From assembly GCA_958299035.1 (NCBI GenBank), contig CATQJL010000316.1, positions 11,874,347 through 11,938,346 on the forward strand: a stretch of 64,000 nucleotides of DNA, in the 5' to 3' direction. Below the pieces are notes generated by a model. That model ran no database searches. It was not told the DNA's origin and saw nothing but the letters and a program-made list of their open reading frames with translations. A program made the translations under genes and the position numbers. Within the stretch, counting starts at the first letter, position 1, and every line of letters begins with the position of its first letter. This document shows positions 12,547-24,344 of the stretch, piece by piece. The stretch is from Cylicocyclus nassatus (taxonomy: Eukaryota > Nematoda > Chromadorea > Rhabditida > Strongylidae).

Positions 12547-12685
12547 GCAGCCACAGGCTCAGAATGTGACCAGTAAATGAGTGGAGCCATGGACAAGGTT
12601 CAACCTTTGCGCGAAGGTGCGAGCAGCCTTCTGGAGTGTGAATGTTGGTGCGATTGGAGGTGCTAGGAACTCCTGCGTCCTCTCC
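12547..12685 (-). mobile_element. Terminal fragment of a Mutator-like element
   Basis: Read on the minus strand this is the end of the elements at 13265 and 27941: it begins with GCAGGAGTTCCTAGCACC and later has CTCCACTCATTTACTGG. Only about 140 bp of one end is left. Confidence 0.75.
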
Positions 12686-12921
12686 CCGTTGCGCGGCCAT
12701 ACCTCGCTTCAAAGCAGACGAATTTTGAATCCAAAGACACCATTTCACTCAGCTTGGCAAGGAGAAGGTCTGATATATTGGAATTGAGGGTACGATTGGT
12801 ATACAGTAGAAAGTCAATTTACACGGATACTCGATTTTCTGCATAGAGGACTCAATGTGCTTATTACAGAAATAATATATATTTGTTGCAGTGGAGGTAT
12901 GCTGCAGAGTTACCGTAACCG

Positions 12922-14672
12922 GGGTGTATGTCAAGAGGCGCGATTTCTATTGCCAGATGGACACCAATTAGCGCATAATAAGTGTTTTATAACATTCTGA
13001 CTATATTTGAAATCTAGCAGGAGATATATAAGATAGATTCATGGGTTGTTCAATCTTGATACCTTGGAATCAATTCGTTATAGCAATTGTGAAGGTCAAA
13101 AATCCATGAAAATTAGTTAAGAACAAATTCATTAAATATTTTGGTCCGTTTTCCAGCAAAAGCCACCAAACTCAGCAGATGGTAACCTCAGACAAGTCCG
13201 TAGGGTGTATGTCAAGAGGCGCGATTTCTATTGCCAGATGGACACCAATTAGCGCATAATAAGTGGAGGGCGTGCAGGAGTTCCTAGCACCTTTCCTCGC
13301 ACCAAGTTCGCACCAGCATTCGCACCCGAAGGGGTTCTAGCACCTCCGCGCTTCAGAGGTCAGGCCACTCCCATTGCTCCACCCATTTACTGGTCCCATT
13401 GTAAGGTGTGCAAGCAGCGAGAGCATAGACTCAGTATTACGGTAATAAGAGAAGAAAAATGGAGAAAAAATGAAGAACATAGTTATCATTTCTCAACTGA
13501 AACTTCTGCCACACCATCCTTTCAAAAATGAGCATATGAACATTATTTTCTGAAGATAAATCGAACAGAATTTTTTATATGAAAACCCGGGCATTCGAAA
13601 TATTAGAGAATCTAGTTGATCAATCGTAAATTTCTGGTCATTTGATTGAAGTAATTTAGCATCACGAGTTGAATAACTTAGTGACCAGAATTGGCGTAGA
13701 ACCCTATCACGTAACACTAGAACTATCTAATTTGAAAGGAGTACATAAAAGTTTCCGAACAAGCAGTCAACGCTTTGCTGGCTAGGGTACTGAACATATA
13801 TACTTGCCTACTTTCGTTTGCCATCATGTATGTATTTCACTGAATTTTCATTTCATTTACTCCAGTGATCAATAAGATTTAAATTATCAAAAACTAAATT
13901 TTGAGTGTAGTATTTCCATGTACTAGATACGAAATTTCGGTCGCATGTGTGAAGAGCTGGCTAAGATTTCCGAATACGACACGATATTTGCGAGATATTT
14001 TAATTTGCTATAATTCATAGATGGACTTTAGAACTTGCGTGTAATTGACTAACTTCTCGATATATACTATGATTGGAACATTATTTCTGCTTGATTTATA
14101 TCAATACGATATGTTTCACATTACAAAAATTTGAGGGAGCTCATTTTATTCGAAAACGTGTGTAAAAGGTAACTCGAAATGCTGGAAATTCAGCTGCAGG
14201 TCATGTACGAATCCTAAACGCTTAACATGAAGAACTTTTTTCCTCGATTCCATGCTATCATCTTCGGAAATATTAAACGTCTTATACTGCGTGTACAAAT
14301 CCATAATGAGGGCAGCTAGAGGGAGGAGTGATGGGCGGAGCCGCCCTTTGCCCCCGAGAAGGTGTGATGCCCTTTAAGGGATTTCTGGAGGTGCCAAGTA
14401 CCCCTGCGAGAAAAAGCGGCTGGGCTTTGGGAACTCCTGCCACGCCGCCATAATAAGTGTTTTATAACATTCTGACTATATTTGAAATCTAGCAGGAGAT
14501 ATATAAGATAGATTCATGGGTTGTTCAATCTTGATACCTTGGAATCAATTCGTTATAGCAATTGTGAAGGTCAAAAATCCATGAAAATTAGTTAAGAACA
14601 AATTCATTAAATATTTTGGTCCGTTTTCCAGCAAAAGCCACCAAACTCAGCAGATGGTAACCTCAGACAAGT
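12922..14672 (+). repeat. Exact 281 bp tandem duplication, second copy split by a transposon
   Basis: Unit 1 is 12922-13202 and unit 2 starts at 13203. Once the element at 13265-14449 and one target copy are removed, the two units match base for base over about 276 bp, up to GACAAGT at 13197 and 14672. Identity this high implies a recent event. No coding function is seen. Confidence 0.9.
13265..14449. mobile_element. Mutator-like element, 1185 bp, non-autonomous
   Basis: Ends GGAGGGCGTGCAGGAGTTCC and, inverted, GGCGGCGTGGCAGGAGTTCC are flanked by the 9 bp duplication ATAATAAGT (13256-13264 and 14450-14458). A 9-10 bp target duplication is typical of Mutator-like elements. Duplicated-unit comparison gives the exact empty site (12975-12983 in unit 1). 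The interior is AT-rich without transposase. A second copy lies at 27941-29383. Confidence 0.85.
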
Positions 14673-16210
14673 AGTAGGCTAACGCACTTTGTCTGGTACT
14701 TTTAGAAGACTTGCATAGCACTAAACTGGGGTTTTGAGTTGGTGACAGTCGGATAAATCGCGCCTCTTGACCGTCTCCCCCGTAACCGTAAGATGAGGGC
14801 CAATTTGCACATATATAGGGTGCCCCAAAAAGACGTGCACACTGTTTAATCATTGATAACTTTCCTGCTTTCATGTCTTTAGCGAAGCTTGAGGCACCGT
14901 TCTGTAGAGCGGTTGAAACTAGTTTTGGACCGAATGGACCGTATGGACCGAATCATCAATTACTCTTCATTATTGTAAGAATACGGTATAAATTTTTCAG
15001 CATACAGCGCCACAGTGAAATAGACCTTCCGAAGAAAAATAATCCAGAAAATTTGGAAGAATGTGTTACAAATTTTTCAAGCGTGCTGCTTCTAATATAC
15101 AACTTTTTACAAGCTTTTCGAGCTTTTTTCATTGGTGTAATCACTTGCTACTAGCTGTAATAACTTGTAAAAGAAGCAACACTGTAAAGTGCAAAATTCA
15201 CATTTAGGATGAGCCGCTTCAATTAGTCCAATAGAGTTTCTGGCTTGTTTGGTTTGCTCTTTTAAGGCAAATGGCTTTCAACTCTCGAAAATCCTTCTCG
15301 AAGTTCCTACCGTAATCTTACAGTAATGAAAAGTGTTGATGTTTCGCTCTATACTGTGATCTATACTGTGAATCTAAGCTCAATCGCGCCCTACAGAACG
15401 GTGCATGAAGCTATTAGAAAGACGTAATGCAAGAGAATTATTAACGATAAAACAGTGGGTATGTTCGAATTGCTCAGGGGCCTATCAGATACGTCGATTA
15501 TAATAAATGGACTTATATGGCAATGAAGGCGAGACGGTAGTTGTACGGTAGTCTCCCAGTTTCAACGATCTTTCCAAGTTTCTGCTTAAATGTTACTTAG
15601 TGCGCTGACTGCATACATTGACATAGACAAGGTTAGGTAGGTATACCAAGAAGGTTTTTTTTGTAGGATCTGTAACTCAAATGTCGCCAACAACTAATGC
15701 ATGTAATCAGCTAATAACCCATCCAAACAGAAATTAAAAAAGACATCAAAACTGGCAGACTACCGTACAGTTACGGTACACGCCTCCATCGTCGAAGTTT
15801 ATTATGATTGTCGCATTTGGTAGCTCTCTGAGCAATTCGAACATATATATATATACGCAAAATGGCCCTCATCGTATAGTTACCATAAACTCTACAATAT
15901 CCACCACTGCAACAAATAAATATTTTTTGCAGTAAGCACATCTAGTAAGCCCTCCATGCAAAGCTTTGCGCATCCGTGTACCTACCGTACTCTCACTTCC
16001 AATACATCAGAAAATGCTCCGCGCCCGCTGAGTCGAATGGTGTCTATCAATTTTGAACTCGTCCACTCTAAAGCGAGACATGGGCAAGCGGCGTTAATGT
16101 CACATGAATCAGGCGACCGTCACATAACTCACGCGACCGTCGCACGACGGTTGTGACCGTGTAAGTCTACTTCGATTTGCGTCTTTTTTACAACATACGA
16201 GCGGTACTAT

Positions 16211-16707
16211 ATTATTATACGTTATTTTACATCATTACAGTTTTTGTGTGCTGCTGACATAACAGTCAGGGTAACCTCGGGGTTGGATAACAAGGCACGC
16301 ATAATGGCTCATTCGCCTTGATAGCACCTTCTTATTTGAAATTGAGAGTGATAGGGAGTAGCACATGTGAGTTAGGAAAAGTAAGGCTTTAAAAATAGTG
16401 AAGGCTATGGTAAGCTCAGCGTAAATCACTCAAGGCAAACATGATCTGCCTTGATCATATCTTTTCATATCATATTCCGGTGAACAGAAACTGAGATTAA
16501 TCAAGGGTGACTATCACTGGCGTATGCATGGTTTCACTCCGGCAGAGATAGTTAAAGTTATTGAAGGTGAAATTTCGAACGCCATAATAACAAAGTTTTA
16601 TATGTTGGAGTGGTAGCATCAGGCCTTTCAAATCTAAGCATAACTGCTGTTTGCGTTCACTATTTTATAGTAATTTTTTCGCCCGAATTGGAATGGTGAA
16701 CTCAAAG
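16211..16707. other. Unassigned AT-rich stretch
   Basis: No gene, RNA or clear repeat boundary was recognised here. Confidence 0.4.
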
Positions 16708-17000
16708 CATACAGGGTTTCCCAAAAATGTGTCGAATGTTTGATTCTCAATAAATCTCTTGAACCAAATTTGTGGAGTTGGCTTCAACTTAGATTGAAAA
16801 TATAGAAATGATGAGATCTGCATTATTTTGATTTGAGAACAATACAAGTTTTCCCACAAAAGCGTGTCGAACGCTTGATCCTCAATAACTTTCTTGTGAA
16901 GAGTTTTTATGACCGAAAAAACACCAAATTGCGGATTTGGCTTCAATTTAGGTTGAAAATATAGAGCGAGCACCGATCTTTTTTGATTGTTCTAGGATGA
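16708..17000 (+). repeat. Two-copy direct repeat of about 147 bp
   Basis: Copies at about 16708-16854 and 16855-17000 share TTTCCCAAAAATGTGTCGAA / TTTCCCACAAAAGCGTGTCG and later TTGGCTTCAA, followed by a GGTTGAAAATATAGA-like end. A 102-residue minus frame (16665-16973) simply reads the repeat twice. Confidence 0.75.
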
Positions 17001-17289
17001 CGGCAAAAAAATTGAAGAGGCTTGAAGCTGGAGAGGGCCCTAATTTATTTCAGAAAACAGACCAAGCAACCTAAAAATTTGAACTAGCTTAATTGAAGTG
17101 GCCGACTTTGAATAAGAAGTTTGGACTTAAATGTAGGGTTCCATTTAGAAGTTAGGCCAAGTTCACCGTAGCGGCTATCTTTTCAATTTAAAAGAATATT
17201 CCGTTCATAAGGCCTTAAATACATATAAAAGTTGAGCATTGAAAATCGGGAGTGAAAGATGTAAACAAACTTTAGAATTTTCTAAAGTT

Positions 17290-18090
17290 CGTTGTGGCGC
17301 TGTATGCTAAAAATTCCTAAAAAGATTCTGCAGTAACGAAGAGACTAATGTTTCGCTCCATACTGTAAATTTCAATTGAAGCCAGCTTTGCATTATAGAG
17401 TTTGAAAAAACGCAAATATTTTTTATAGAAAGGAATTGAGAGTTATCATTCGTTTGACGTTTTTTGGGACAACTCTCTGCAGCTCTTTTGTACTCAAACG
17501 TGAGTACCACGCTATTTGTCAAAAAAATGAGAAAGGCAGCGATTTTTTAATGTTCGGCGATGGGTGCGTTCTCTTTGGTACAATTTTGTCTTGAAATTGC
17601 TATTGTGAAGTATACTTACGATATCAATAGCTTAATTTTGCACTTAAAATAGATATTGGATGTTTTCTACATATCACACCGTGTCAGCTGGCGTTCATGT
17701 AAAAGGCAAGACAACATTGCTAAATTATTTACTCACAATTACCATGATTTTGAACGGTCAACTGTGCGTTCACTCGATCACAATCGGCACTTTCGTCATT
17801 GAACGAAATTTTGTTTACCTGACTTCACTGGTGACCGAGTACTTAAAAATGCTATTTCAAGCGTGTAAGAACCTGAGAAGTCAAGTTATATTAGATATAA
17901 AGTAGAAGAAAAAGTATAAGCCAAACATGCTGAAATCCTCTTGGAACGTAGAAAACGACGAATACTTACAATTAATCGAAAAGGCCTTGTCTTATAAGAA
18001 TTTGTAGACTCCTGATGGGCATGGAGCGACGTTAGCGAATTTGTCTTCCAATCTGCAGAGCGCCGTGCAAGGAGTTGTGAGATTACATTT
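17290..18090 (+). repeat. Block C, third diverged copy of the block A/B sequence
   Basis: Aligns with 4430-5080 (A) and 19430-20380 (B): AAGCCAGCTTTGCATTATAG, GAGTACCACGC, ACTTACAATTAATCGAAAAG and CTGCAGAGCGCC all have counterparts in order. It is more diverged than A is from B and lacks the first kilobase or so of the block. Confidence 0.6.
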
Positions 18091-18093
18091 AAA

Positions 18094-18503
18094 GGCAGTA
18101 TATCGGCAGAATGAGACCTGTGGCAAAACAAGGTCACAGGGTAGGAGCCCCATAATGGAACCTATGGGCCAAAGTTCGATCTTTCTCTGCCACTTCTAAC
18201 CCCCGAAATTTTAAAGCGAAAGCAGCGCTCATCTCCTGTCCTCTCCGAACCCGCCCACCCCATGGACGAGTGAACGCGAAGGCCTCATGCCTATAGCATT
18301 GCGCGTAGCGCTCTGACCGCGGAAGTCACTCGTCCATGGGGTGAGCGGGTTCGGAGAGGACAGGAGATGAGCGCTGCTTTCGCTTTGAAACTTCGGGGGT
18401 TAAAAGTGGCAGAGAAAGACCGAACTTTGGCCCATAGGTTCCATTATTGGGGCTCCTCTGTGACCTTGTTTTGCCACGGGTCTCATTCTGCCGATGTACT
18501 GCC
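18094..18503. mobile_element. Near-perfect hairpin element, 410 bp
   Basis: Arms of about 180 bp (18094-18273 and 18325-18503) are almost identical inverted copies from the ends GGCAGTATATCGGCAGAATG inward to GGACGAGTGA. The loop is about 51 bp. Such high arm identity in diverged surroundings suggests a recent insertion or ongoing arm homogenisation. No ORF is conserved; the 64-residue plus frame at 18367 reads one arm only. No clear target duplication was seen. Confidence 0.85.
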
Positions 18504-19694
18504 TATAAGCAAAAATTGGACGGTGCAGAATAGAAATCGTTGCCGTTTTTGGCTTAACTAAATGAAGAAGCACGAGTTACGAAAACAAGATTGTTCATTC
18601 GCGAAATCCGTAATCTGTTGGAAATAATCTTCTTTTAGTGCGCTTACAAATTTTTGCTCCTCCTTCCCCCCCCCCCCAAGTAACTTTTACAACTCCTCGC
18701 TCCGTGGCTGTGACACTCTTCTTGTGAAAGACGTAGTCACGTTCAATGCCTTTCAAAATGCATTCATAAAGAAAGCCTACAAAGACTATGTAACTTTTTT
18801 GTAAGGGTGCACACTCAGAATGCACTTGCTCTTGGTTTCAACGAAGTATTTCACTTTTTCATTCGCCAATATTCACATTGTTCAGGTGTAGCGGAAGTGA
18901 TGAACTTATACATATGCCAAAGCTATAGCAGAACGTCTTCTAACTTCATTAACTTTTATTTTTGGGTACATTTAAATAAAAAACTGAAGTTTTTTTTTTT
19001 GCGTTATGCTCCCAGAGTACGTTCATTTATTGAGGTGCGAGATACGCTGGTCTAGCGAGATTTTGTGCACTGCAATCGTGGCCAGTGCTCTATTACGCTT
19101 GTTGAGGATGAGATCTCAATTTGAATTTAATGAGACCACTTCTGTGGCGATGTTTTGCACCTTGACTAATTTCATTACTTGAGTGCGGTCAGATTTAATT
19201 TCATTACTTGAGTGCAGTCAGATGCCCTTCTGTTAGCATTTCAGATCAGTGATCATTTTGAACAATTTTTGATGGAAATCAAACAGTCGACATCCATATG
19301 AGTATTAGCTTTTTACAGCGAGTGCACTTTACTTTTCATTGAATTTTTGCTTTAACCACAGCGAATACATCAGAATATCAATAAGAGTGATTGAAGTAGC
19401 AGTCATAGCTGTGTCATATCAAGAAAAAAAACAAAGTATAAAGTAAATCTAAGTTGAATCAGCTTTGCTTTATAGAGATAAAGCGACGCAAATTCTAAAC
19501 GTGATCAATTATTTTTGGGACACCCTGAACAGCTATTTGTATTAAAACGTGGAGTACCACTACGATTACGGTCAAGGAAATAGGAAAGTAGCACTACAGA
19601 AAATCTACACAGCACAGAAAATCTACACTTTCTATGTTTGGCAATAGAATGGTGCACATTCTTTGGTCTAATTTCTTGAGATCTGTGATTCACA

Positions 19695-19991
19695 TCATAT
19701 ATATAAAGCTGAATGTTCGTTTGTCTGTATGTCTGTACGTCTGTATGTACATGTACGTATGTTCTGAATAGAAAATTTTATTTCTGAATCGATCCGGACC
19801 AAACTTGGCACACATGCACTTCGGGGCGGGGCGGGTGTCGTAGGCTACATTCGGTTATCGATCGGTATCGATTTTATCGATTTTTTGCAAAATTTGAGCA
19901 ACGAGGCTGGGAGTTGTGACAGGGATAAGTGAGCATGCTGATTACAAACATATTATTGACAGGGTCGGGCGGAGCCGAGTAAGCCAGCTAG
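19695..19991 (+). mobile_element. Non-autonomous Helitron (297 bp) with empty site
   Basis: Starts TCATATATATAAAGC and ends GCCAGCTAG, inserted exactly between A and T (host reads CACA then TATGC). Block A has the uninterrupted CACATATGC near 4680. 5'-TC, 3'-CTAG and insertion between A and T without target duplication are the Helitron signature. The hairpin expected just before CTAG is only weakly suggested. The repeated TCTGTATGTCTGTACG motif near the 5' end recurs in related elements on the minus strand at 8749-9047 and 22825-23131. Confidence 0.85.
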
Positions 19992-20283
19992 TATGCTATA
20001 AATTTTGATTTTGCACTAAAAATTGTATTCATCGGATTGATCATTTACATGAATCACGTGTCAGGCTAACTCTATTTTTGAGAAAACGCCGCTGACATTA
20101 TTTTCACTCACTATGATTCTCAAAAGTCATGGCGCTTCCACAAACCATCATCGGCATTTTAGTGGATAAACATTTTTGTTATTTGACTCCTTTATCCGAG
20201 GACATTGAACAATATTCGATTCAAGCATATAACAGTCGGAAAAGAGGATCAAGTTGTTCTAGAAGAGATACTTACAATCAGTC

Positions 20284-20435
20284 AAAAGGCTTTTCCATTT
20301 ATGGTTACATAGCCTCTTGAGGGGGATGGAATGATAACAGCAAATCGGTCTTCTTAATCTGCAGATCGCTAAGCAGATGCTGTTATCATTCATTCCCCTC
20401 AAGAGGCTATGTAATCACAAATGAAAAAGCCTCCT
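20284..20435. repeat. Quasi-palindrome made by a templated inverted insertion
   Basis: The arm 20284-20343 is repeated as reverse complement at 20379-20435 (TTACATAGCCTCTTGAGGGG against its complement). Block A has only the first arm (4985-5045), followed by unrelated bases up to the shared CAAATGCGCG. The inverted copy therefore replaced about 30 bp in B. Confidence 0.8.
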
Positions 20436-21993
20436 TTCAAATGCGCGATAGAACCTGTCACAGCTTTTGTGGCTCAAGTAGAAGAGTGGGAAAGCTGTTG
20501 GAAATGATCTCATTTCGTGCGTTTTCAATATTTTTGCCTTATCCCTCCCCCTTTAGGTAGTTTTCATAAATGACAGTAAAATCAGCGTTTAATGCTTTTC
20601 AATGTACACAACCCATTCTTAGAACCCATCGAAACTATGCATTTTTCTGTGAGAGTAAGAGCATTCAAAAAATGTAGCTTGGTATCAACAAGGATGTTCA
20701 CTTCCTGCTCAATCTAACAATAATCAGGTGTCGAAGAAATGTTGTTTTATGTGTAAAAGTAATAGTTTGGCACAACGTTTTCTGGCTTTATTATGCATCC
20801 TGTGCACATTTCAGTGAAACAAATGAAGTTTTTTTTAACGCAACGACCCAATATGTTCGTGCTAAATGAGTGCGAAAGCATTTTGAAGAACGAGGCTAGC
20901 AAAATTTGCAAGCGCAGCTATTGTTACCATAGCCTCACTATTACAGCTGTTGAGAAATACTCATCTGGGGTTTAACTCTGAGGCCTCTTGTGTAAAGATG
21001 TTTTCACCTTCATTAGCTTCATTACTAGAGTACAGTATCATGCCTTTCCGTACTTTTGGGTTAGCAATCAGATTTGAAACAATGATGAAAATCGAATGTT
21101 GACATTCATAGGAACAAAAAAGTGCACTTTATCTTCCATTAAATTTTTCCTTTATTCAGAGGGATTGCATCAAAATATCAATAAGAGTGCAAAATCGAAG
21201 GAGCAGTCATAGCTGTGTCATACCACGTCATCATTTCTAGCAGCACAAACAAATTTTATTACATAACTCGTACGGAAAGAAGTCAAGCTCCTAAGATTCT
21301 TGAACTTATGCTCCGGCATACGTTAGCAAACAACTACTAGACTACAGTCAAGTGCTCCAAAGCATAAGATAGATGTCCAAAATAAAAATGTTTGTTTGCT
21401 TGATTAAACCCGCGCAGTCTTCGGCCAAATCAGGGGCAATATGTAGCTTTTCCCGAACGCGTAATTACCGCCCGTTCGGGAGGAGTTCTCGTTTAGGTCG
21501 AAAACCGAACAGACGATCGGGCTCGCTAGCTGTCCGGATCAAGATTCAACAACTCATGGCTTGATTCAAAGTGAAGCTTCGCAGTTAAAAAAAGCATTAT
21601 CAGAATCAGCATTTCAAGCTGATTTCTACTTTATAAATCTCTTTTCAAAAGACCAAATTGATTGGACACATTCCCTTGTCAGTTTGTAAGAGTGATACAT
21701 GCAGACCCAGGAGAGAACAATGGTTGATTGGTGCCTGCTGAAAGGCCGGCTACAATTTTAAGGATTCTCAAAACATTATCAACAGATAGTTCATTCCCAG
21801 CTAAAGAAAACTCGGGGTTTCCAACACGCTTGAATGGATGCAAGGTCATAGAGCATGCTCCCTCTTCCTCGTTTTGTATCTCTTTGGAATTCCAACTCTG
21901 CGGCAAAAAGCAGGAGCCTCAGTGTTATTGCGATGATGCAGGTTGCATACCTCTTCGTCTTACCATAAAACTTACGGCTCGGAAACGTTTTAA

Positions 21994-22535
21994 CACGTTT
22001 CGGACCGCGAAATCGCGCGCGGCAAAAAAGTGTGCACTTTCGGCTGTTAGCCAGCAAAGGAACCTCATTTTGCAGATTGTGGACTACATCGTAATCAGCA
22101 TGCCAGATAAGCTCCATACCCAAAGTTCTGGGTGAAATCGAAGCGTTTGAATTTTGTCGCTTGGGAGGGACTTTTGTGCTTTCTTGAAAGATAGGAGCAA
22201 AAACTCAGTTTCAAATAGCATCTAAATGTATCTATGTTGTACACTGTACTTGTCACTATTGAAACTAGGGTTTATCTCTTTGAAATCGGAGCAAAGAGAA
22301 GTTGCGACGTCGCACGCGTCGTTCGCGTTGCCGCACTTCGTTGCAACTGTTGTTCGATTTGTTCTTATATCTCGTGAACAAATATCGGCGGCACAGCTCT
22401 ACAGAGTCATTTAAAAAGTAAGAGCTTAGACCTTTGACTCAATAACTTCGGACTCAAAGAAAACATCCTGCAAACGTCAGAAAGAACCCCCTAAAGCAGC
22501 GTGCTGCACCATGTGCAGCACCGGTCCGAAACGTG
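21994..22535. mobile_element. piggyBac-like MITE with TTAA target duplication
   Basis: Perfect 14 bp ends CACGTTTCGGACCG / CGGTCCGAAACGTG are flanked by TTAA at 21990-21993 and 22536-22539. Block A keeps the single TTAA (about 6612-6615) within otherwise matching sequence. TTAA duplication is diagnostic of piggyBac-type transposition. At 542 bp it has no transposase. Subterminal palindromes (GTGCACTT; GTGCTGCACC) are present. Confidence 0.9.
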
Positions 22536-22824
22536 TTAAGCATCTGCCAGCTGCGATCATAGCCAGTAAACAGTGGCAGACTACAAATACATAGCGTCCA
22601 AATTTCGTCACGAATTGTTTTACTTTCTGTATGTTTAAGCGCTTGAGTGAATTACGGGCATCTAATCAAAAGATGTCGTCGAAACTGTAATCGCTTGAAC
22701 AATGCCTAGGGCATAACTCACGCAAATCAACTATGCGGTGGTGGAACTTCCGCCCAACCGCTCGACGTCTCCAAATATACCTCTCGGGATATTATATGCA
22801 CAACATGCATAATTTTATCCGTGA

Positions 22825-23131
22825 GTAGCTGGCAACCCGACTCCGTCACAACTCTATCAATAGTACATTAGTAAATCAGCAGCTGACTTACATTCCCACC
22901 CCCCCCCCTCCCTCCTCCCTGACTAAGTGCCAGACCCGTAGCTCAAAGTTTGCCAAAAAATCGATGAAATCGATATCGGTCGATAACGAAAAATAGCCTA
23001 CGACATCCGCCCGCACGAAGTGCATGGTGCAAAGTTTAGTCCAGATCGGTTCAGAGATAAAATTTTTTTGTTCGAAACGTATGTACAGTACAGATAGAAA
23101 GACGAATAGACATTTAGCTTTATATATAAGA
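22825..23131 (-). mobile_element. Helitron-like element, block B copy
   Basis: Counterpart of 8749-9047: the minus strand begins TCTTATATATAAAGC after an A and ends CCAGCTAC before a T. It is slightly longer because of a C-tract (22890-22920). The 94-residue minus frame 22888-23172 reads through this element and is not a gene. Confidence 0.7.
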
Positions 23132-24344
23132 TAAGTTTGTGTGTGAGAGGCACCCATGACCATTAGGATCACAGTTTGTCATTGTACCCACAATCAATTT
23201 TTCCTTCATTTTCAAGCAAAAATAGAATACTGAATTTGTATGATAAATATCTGATGTCTGAGTATCAAGTATTTGTTTGGTTAAATTGAAGATCCGTATG
23301 ATGTTTTGGAACGAAGACACGCTGCTTCAAGCTAATTGTCATTTCTAAGTACTATCAAAAATTGGACAAATTCCTCGTAGAATTCGATTTAGGAGGGTGC
23401 TTGGTGACCCGTATGATAGCCCATGTTGCGTAAATGAAAGTAACTATAATTTATGTAGAATCCGAAAAAAGATCATGGGACACCCTAATATTTTTCACGG
23501 TAACCGCTTCCTGTGTTAGTTGTTTCGCTTGAATTCGAGTTTAATTTATGAGAATGATCAACTACATTCCAGTGACAATTTGATGTTTTTATGATTTTTA
23601 TTTAAGCAAGGGCGGAGAAAAAAAACGAAAGGAGGAGATTCCATGCTTCAGTGGCTTTGGGCAAGCTCGCTAAAAATCAGAAAACAATTCATAATAAATT
23701 CTGAACATTTCTTAGCACAAAAATTTTCACATTCTCATTCCAGTTAATGATTGTTTGCTCATTTCTGTTGAAATTTATGATTTTTGAAGAGACGATAAAA
23801 ACGGAAAATTTTTTTGGCATTGTTCTTGCGTAGCTATTTAAGAGGCTCAGTCAGCACTGCGCTCATTCAATAGACTGAAGTTCATGTTGAATTGCTTTTC
23901 ATTGTAACAGTTTCTGGATTTTGGTCGACATTAATAAAGTGCGAGTAAATATTTCGTTTCATTTTTTTCGCAGTTTTTTCCCGCAACCTTTGTTTCTAGA
24001 GAGTTGTCGACATGCCATTGTTGAATTTCTCGTACTGACAAATTTAATCAGCAAAACCATTGTCATTCCGAAAAAAGTCACGATTTTTAAACATAGTTCG
24101 AACGAACTTTTGGACGACCCGACAATAAGTGTGCAAGTACATTCAATAGAAATTTCAGTTAAAAACTTAAATGGAAGCCAGGTTTTTGCTAATACAAAGT
24201 GCGTTTCAATAAAATGCTAATGATAAAAGTAAGAAATTTCTTACGTAAGTTCCCCTCTTCATCACCAGATGATGCACTTCCCTCTTTATACTTCCGAAAG
24301 GAGCTAAGTTCATATCAGAAAAATCTAAATTCACAAGAGCTTGC

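Larger units (their letters stand above)
12700..16210. mobile_element. Decayed relative of the 3.7 kb foldback family
   Basis: Inverted arms at about 12700-12920 and 15860-16085 resemble the subterminal part of the 36851-40540 element (CTCGCTTCAAAGCAGACGAA at 12706 against CTCGCTTCAGAGTGGACGAA there). The right outer end, ATTTGCGTCTTTTTTACAAC near 16177, corresponds to that element's terminal region. Where the larger element carries ACATGT minisatellite, this one carries GCGACCGTC repeats (16112-16150). The interior has been filled by later events (tandem duplication and Mutator-like insertion). Confidence 0.55.
14823..17488. mobile_element. Possible old mariner-like ends
   Basis: GGGTGCCCCAAAAAGACGTG at 14823 and, inverted, GTTGTCCCAAAAAACGTC ending at about 17488 are similar and both continue into GATAACT-type sequence. 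They could be the two ends of a decayed Tc1/mariner element, but no transposase trace was found between them. The intervening DNA is heterogeneous and includes a 15200-15850 stretch with no recognisable feature. Confidence 0.3.
18495..24240 (+). repeat. Block B, copy of block A
   Basis: Co-linear with 2905-6640 plus 8655-10210. B lacks the LINE and the two small insertions of A, and has its own Helitron, inverted 55 bp insertion and TTAA MITE. The 542 bp MITE at 21994 interrupts the 135-residue frame at 21728-22135, and A shows no such frame, so no gene is called. The stretch 22540-22735 has no counterpart in A because the LINE lies there. Confidence 0.85.

Noticed and set aside
21728..22135. 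135-codon plus-strand open frame
   Set aside because: It crosses the left border of the TTAA MITE at 21994 and has no counterpart in block A.
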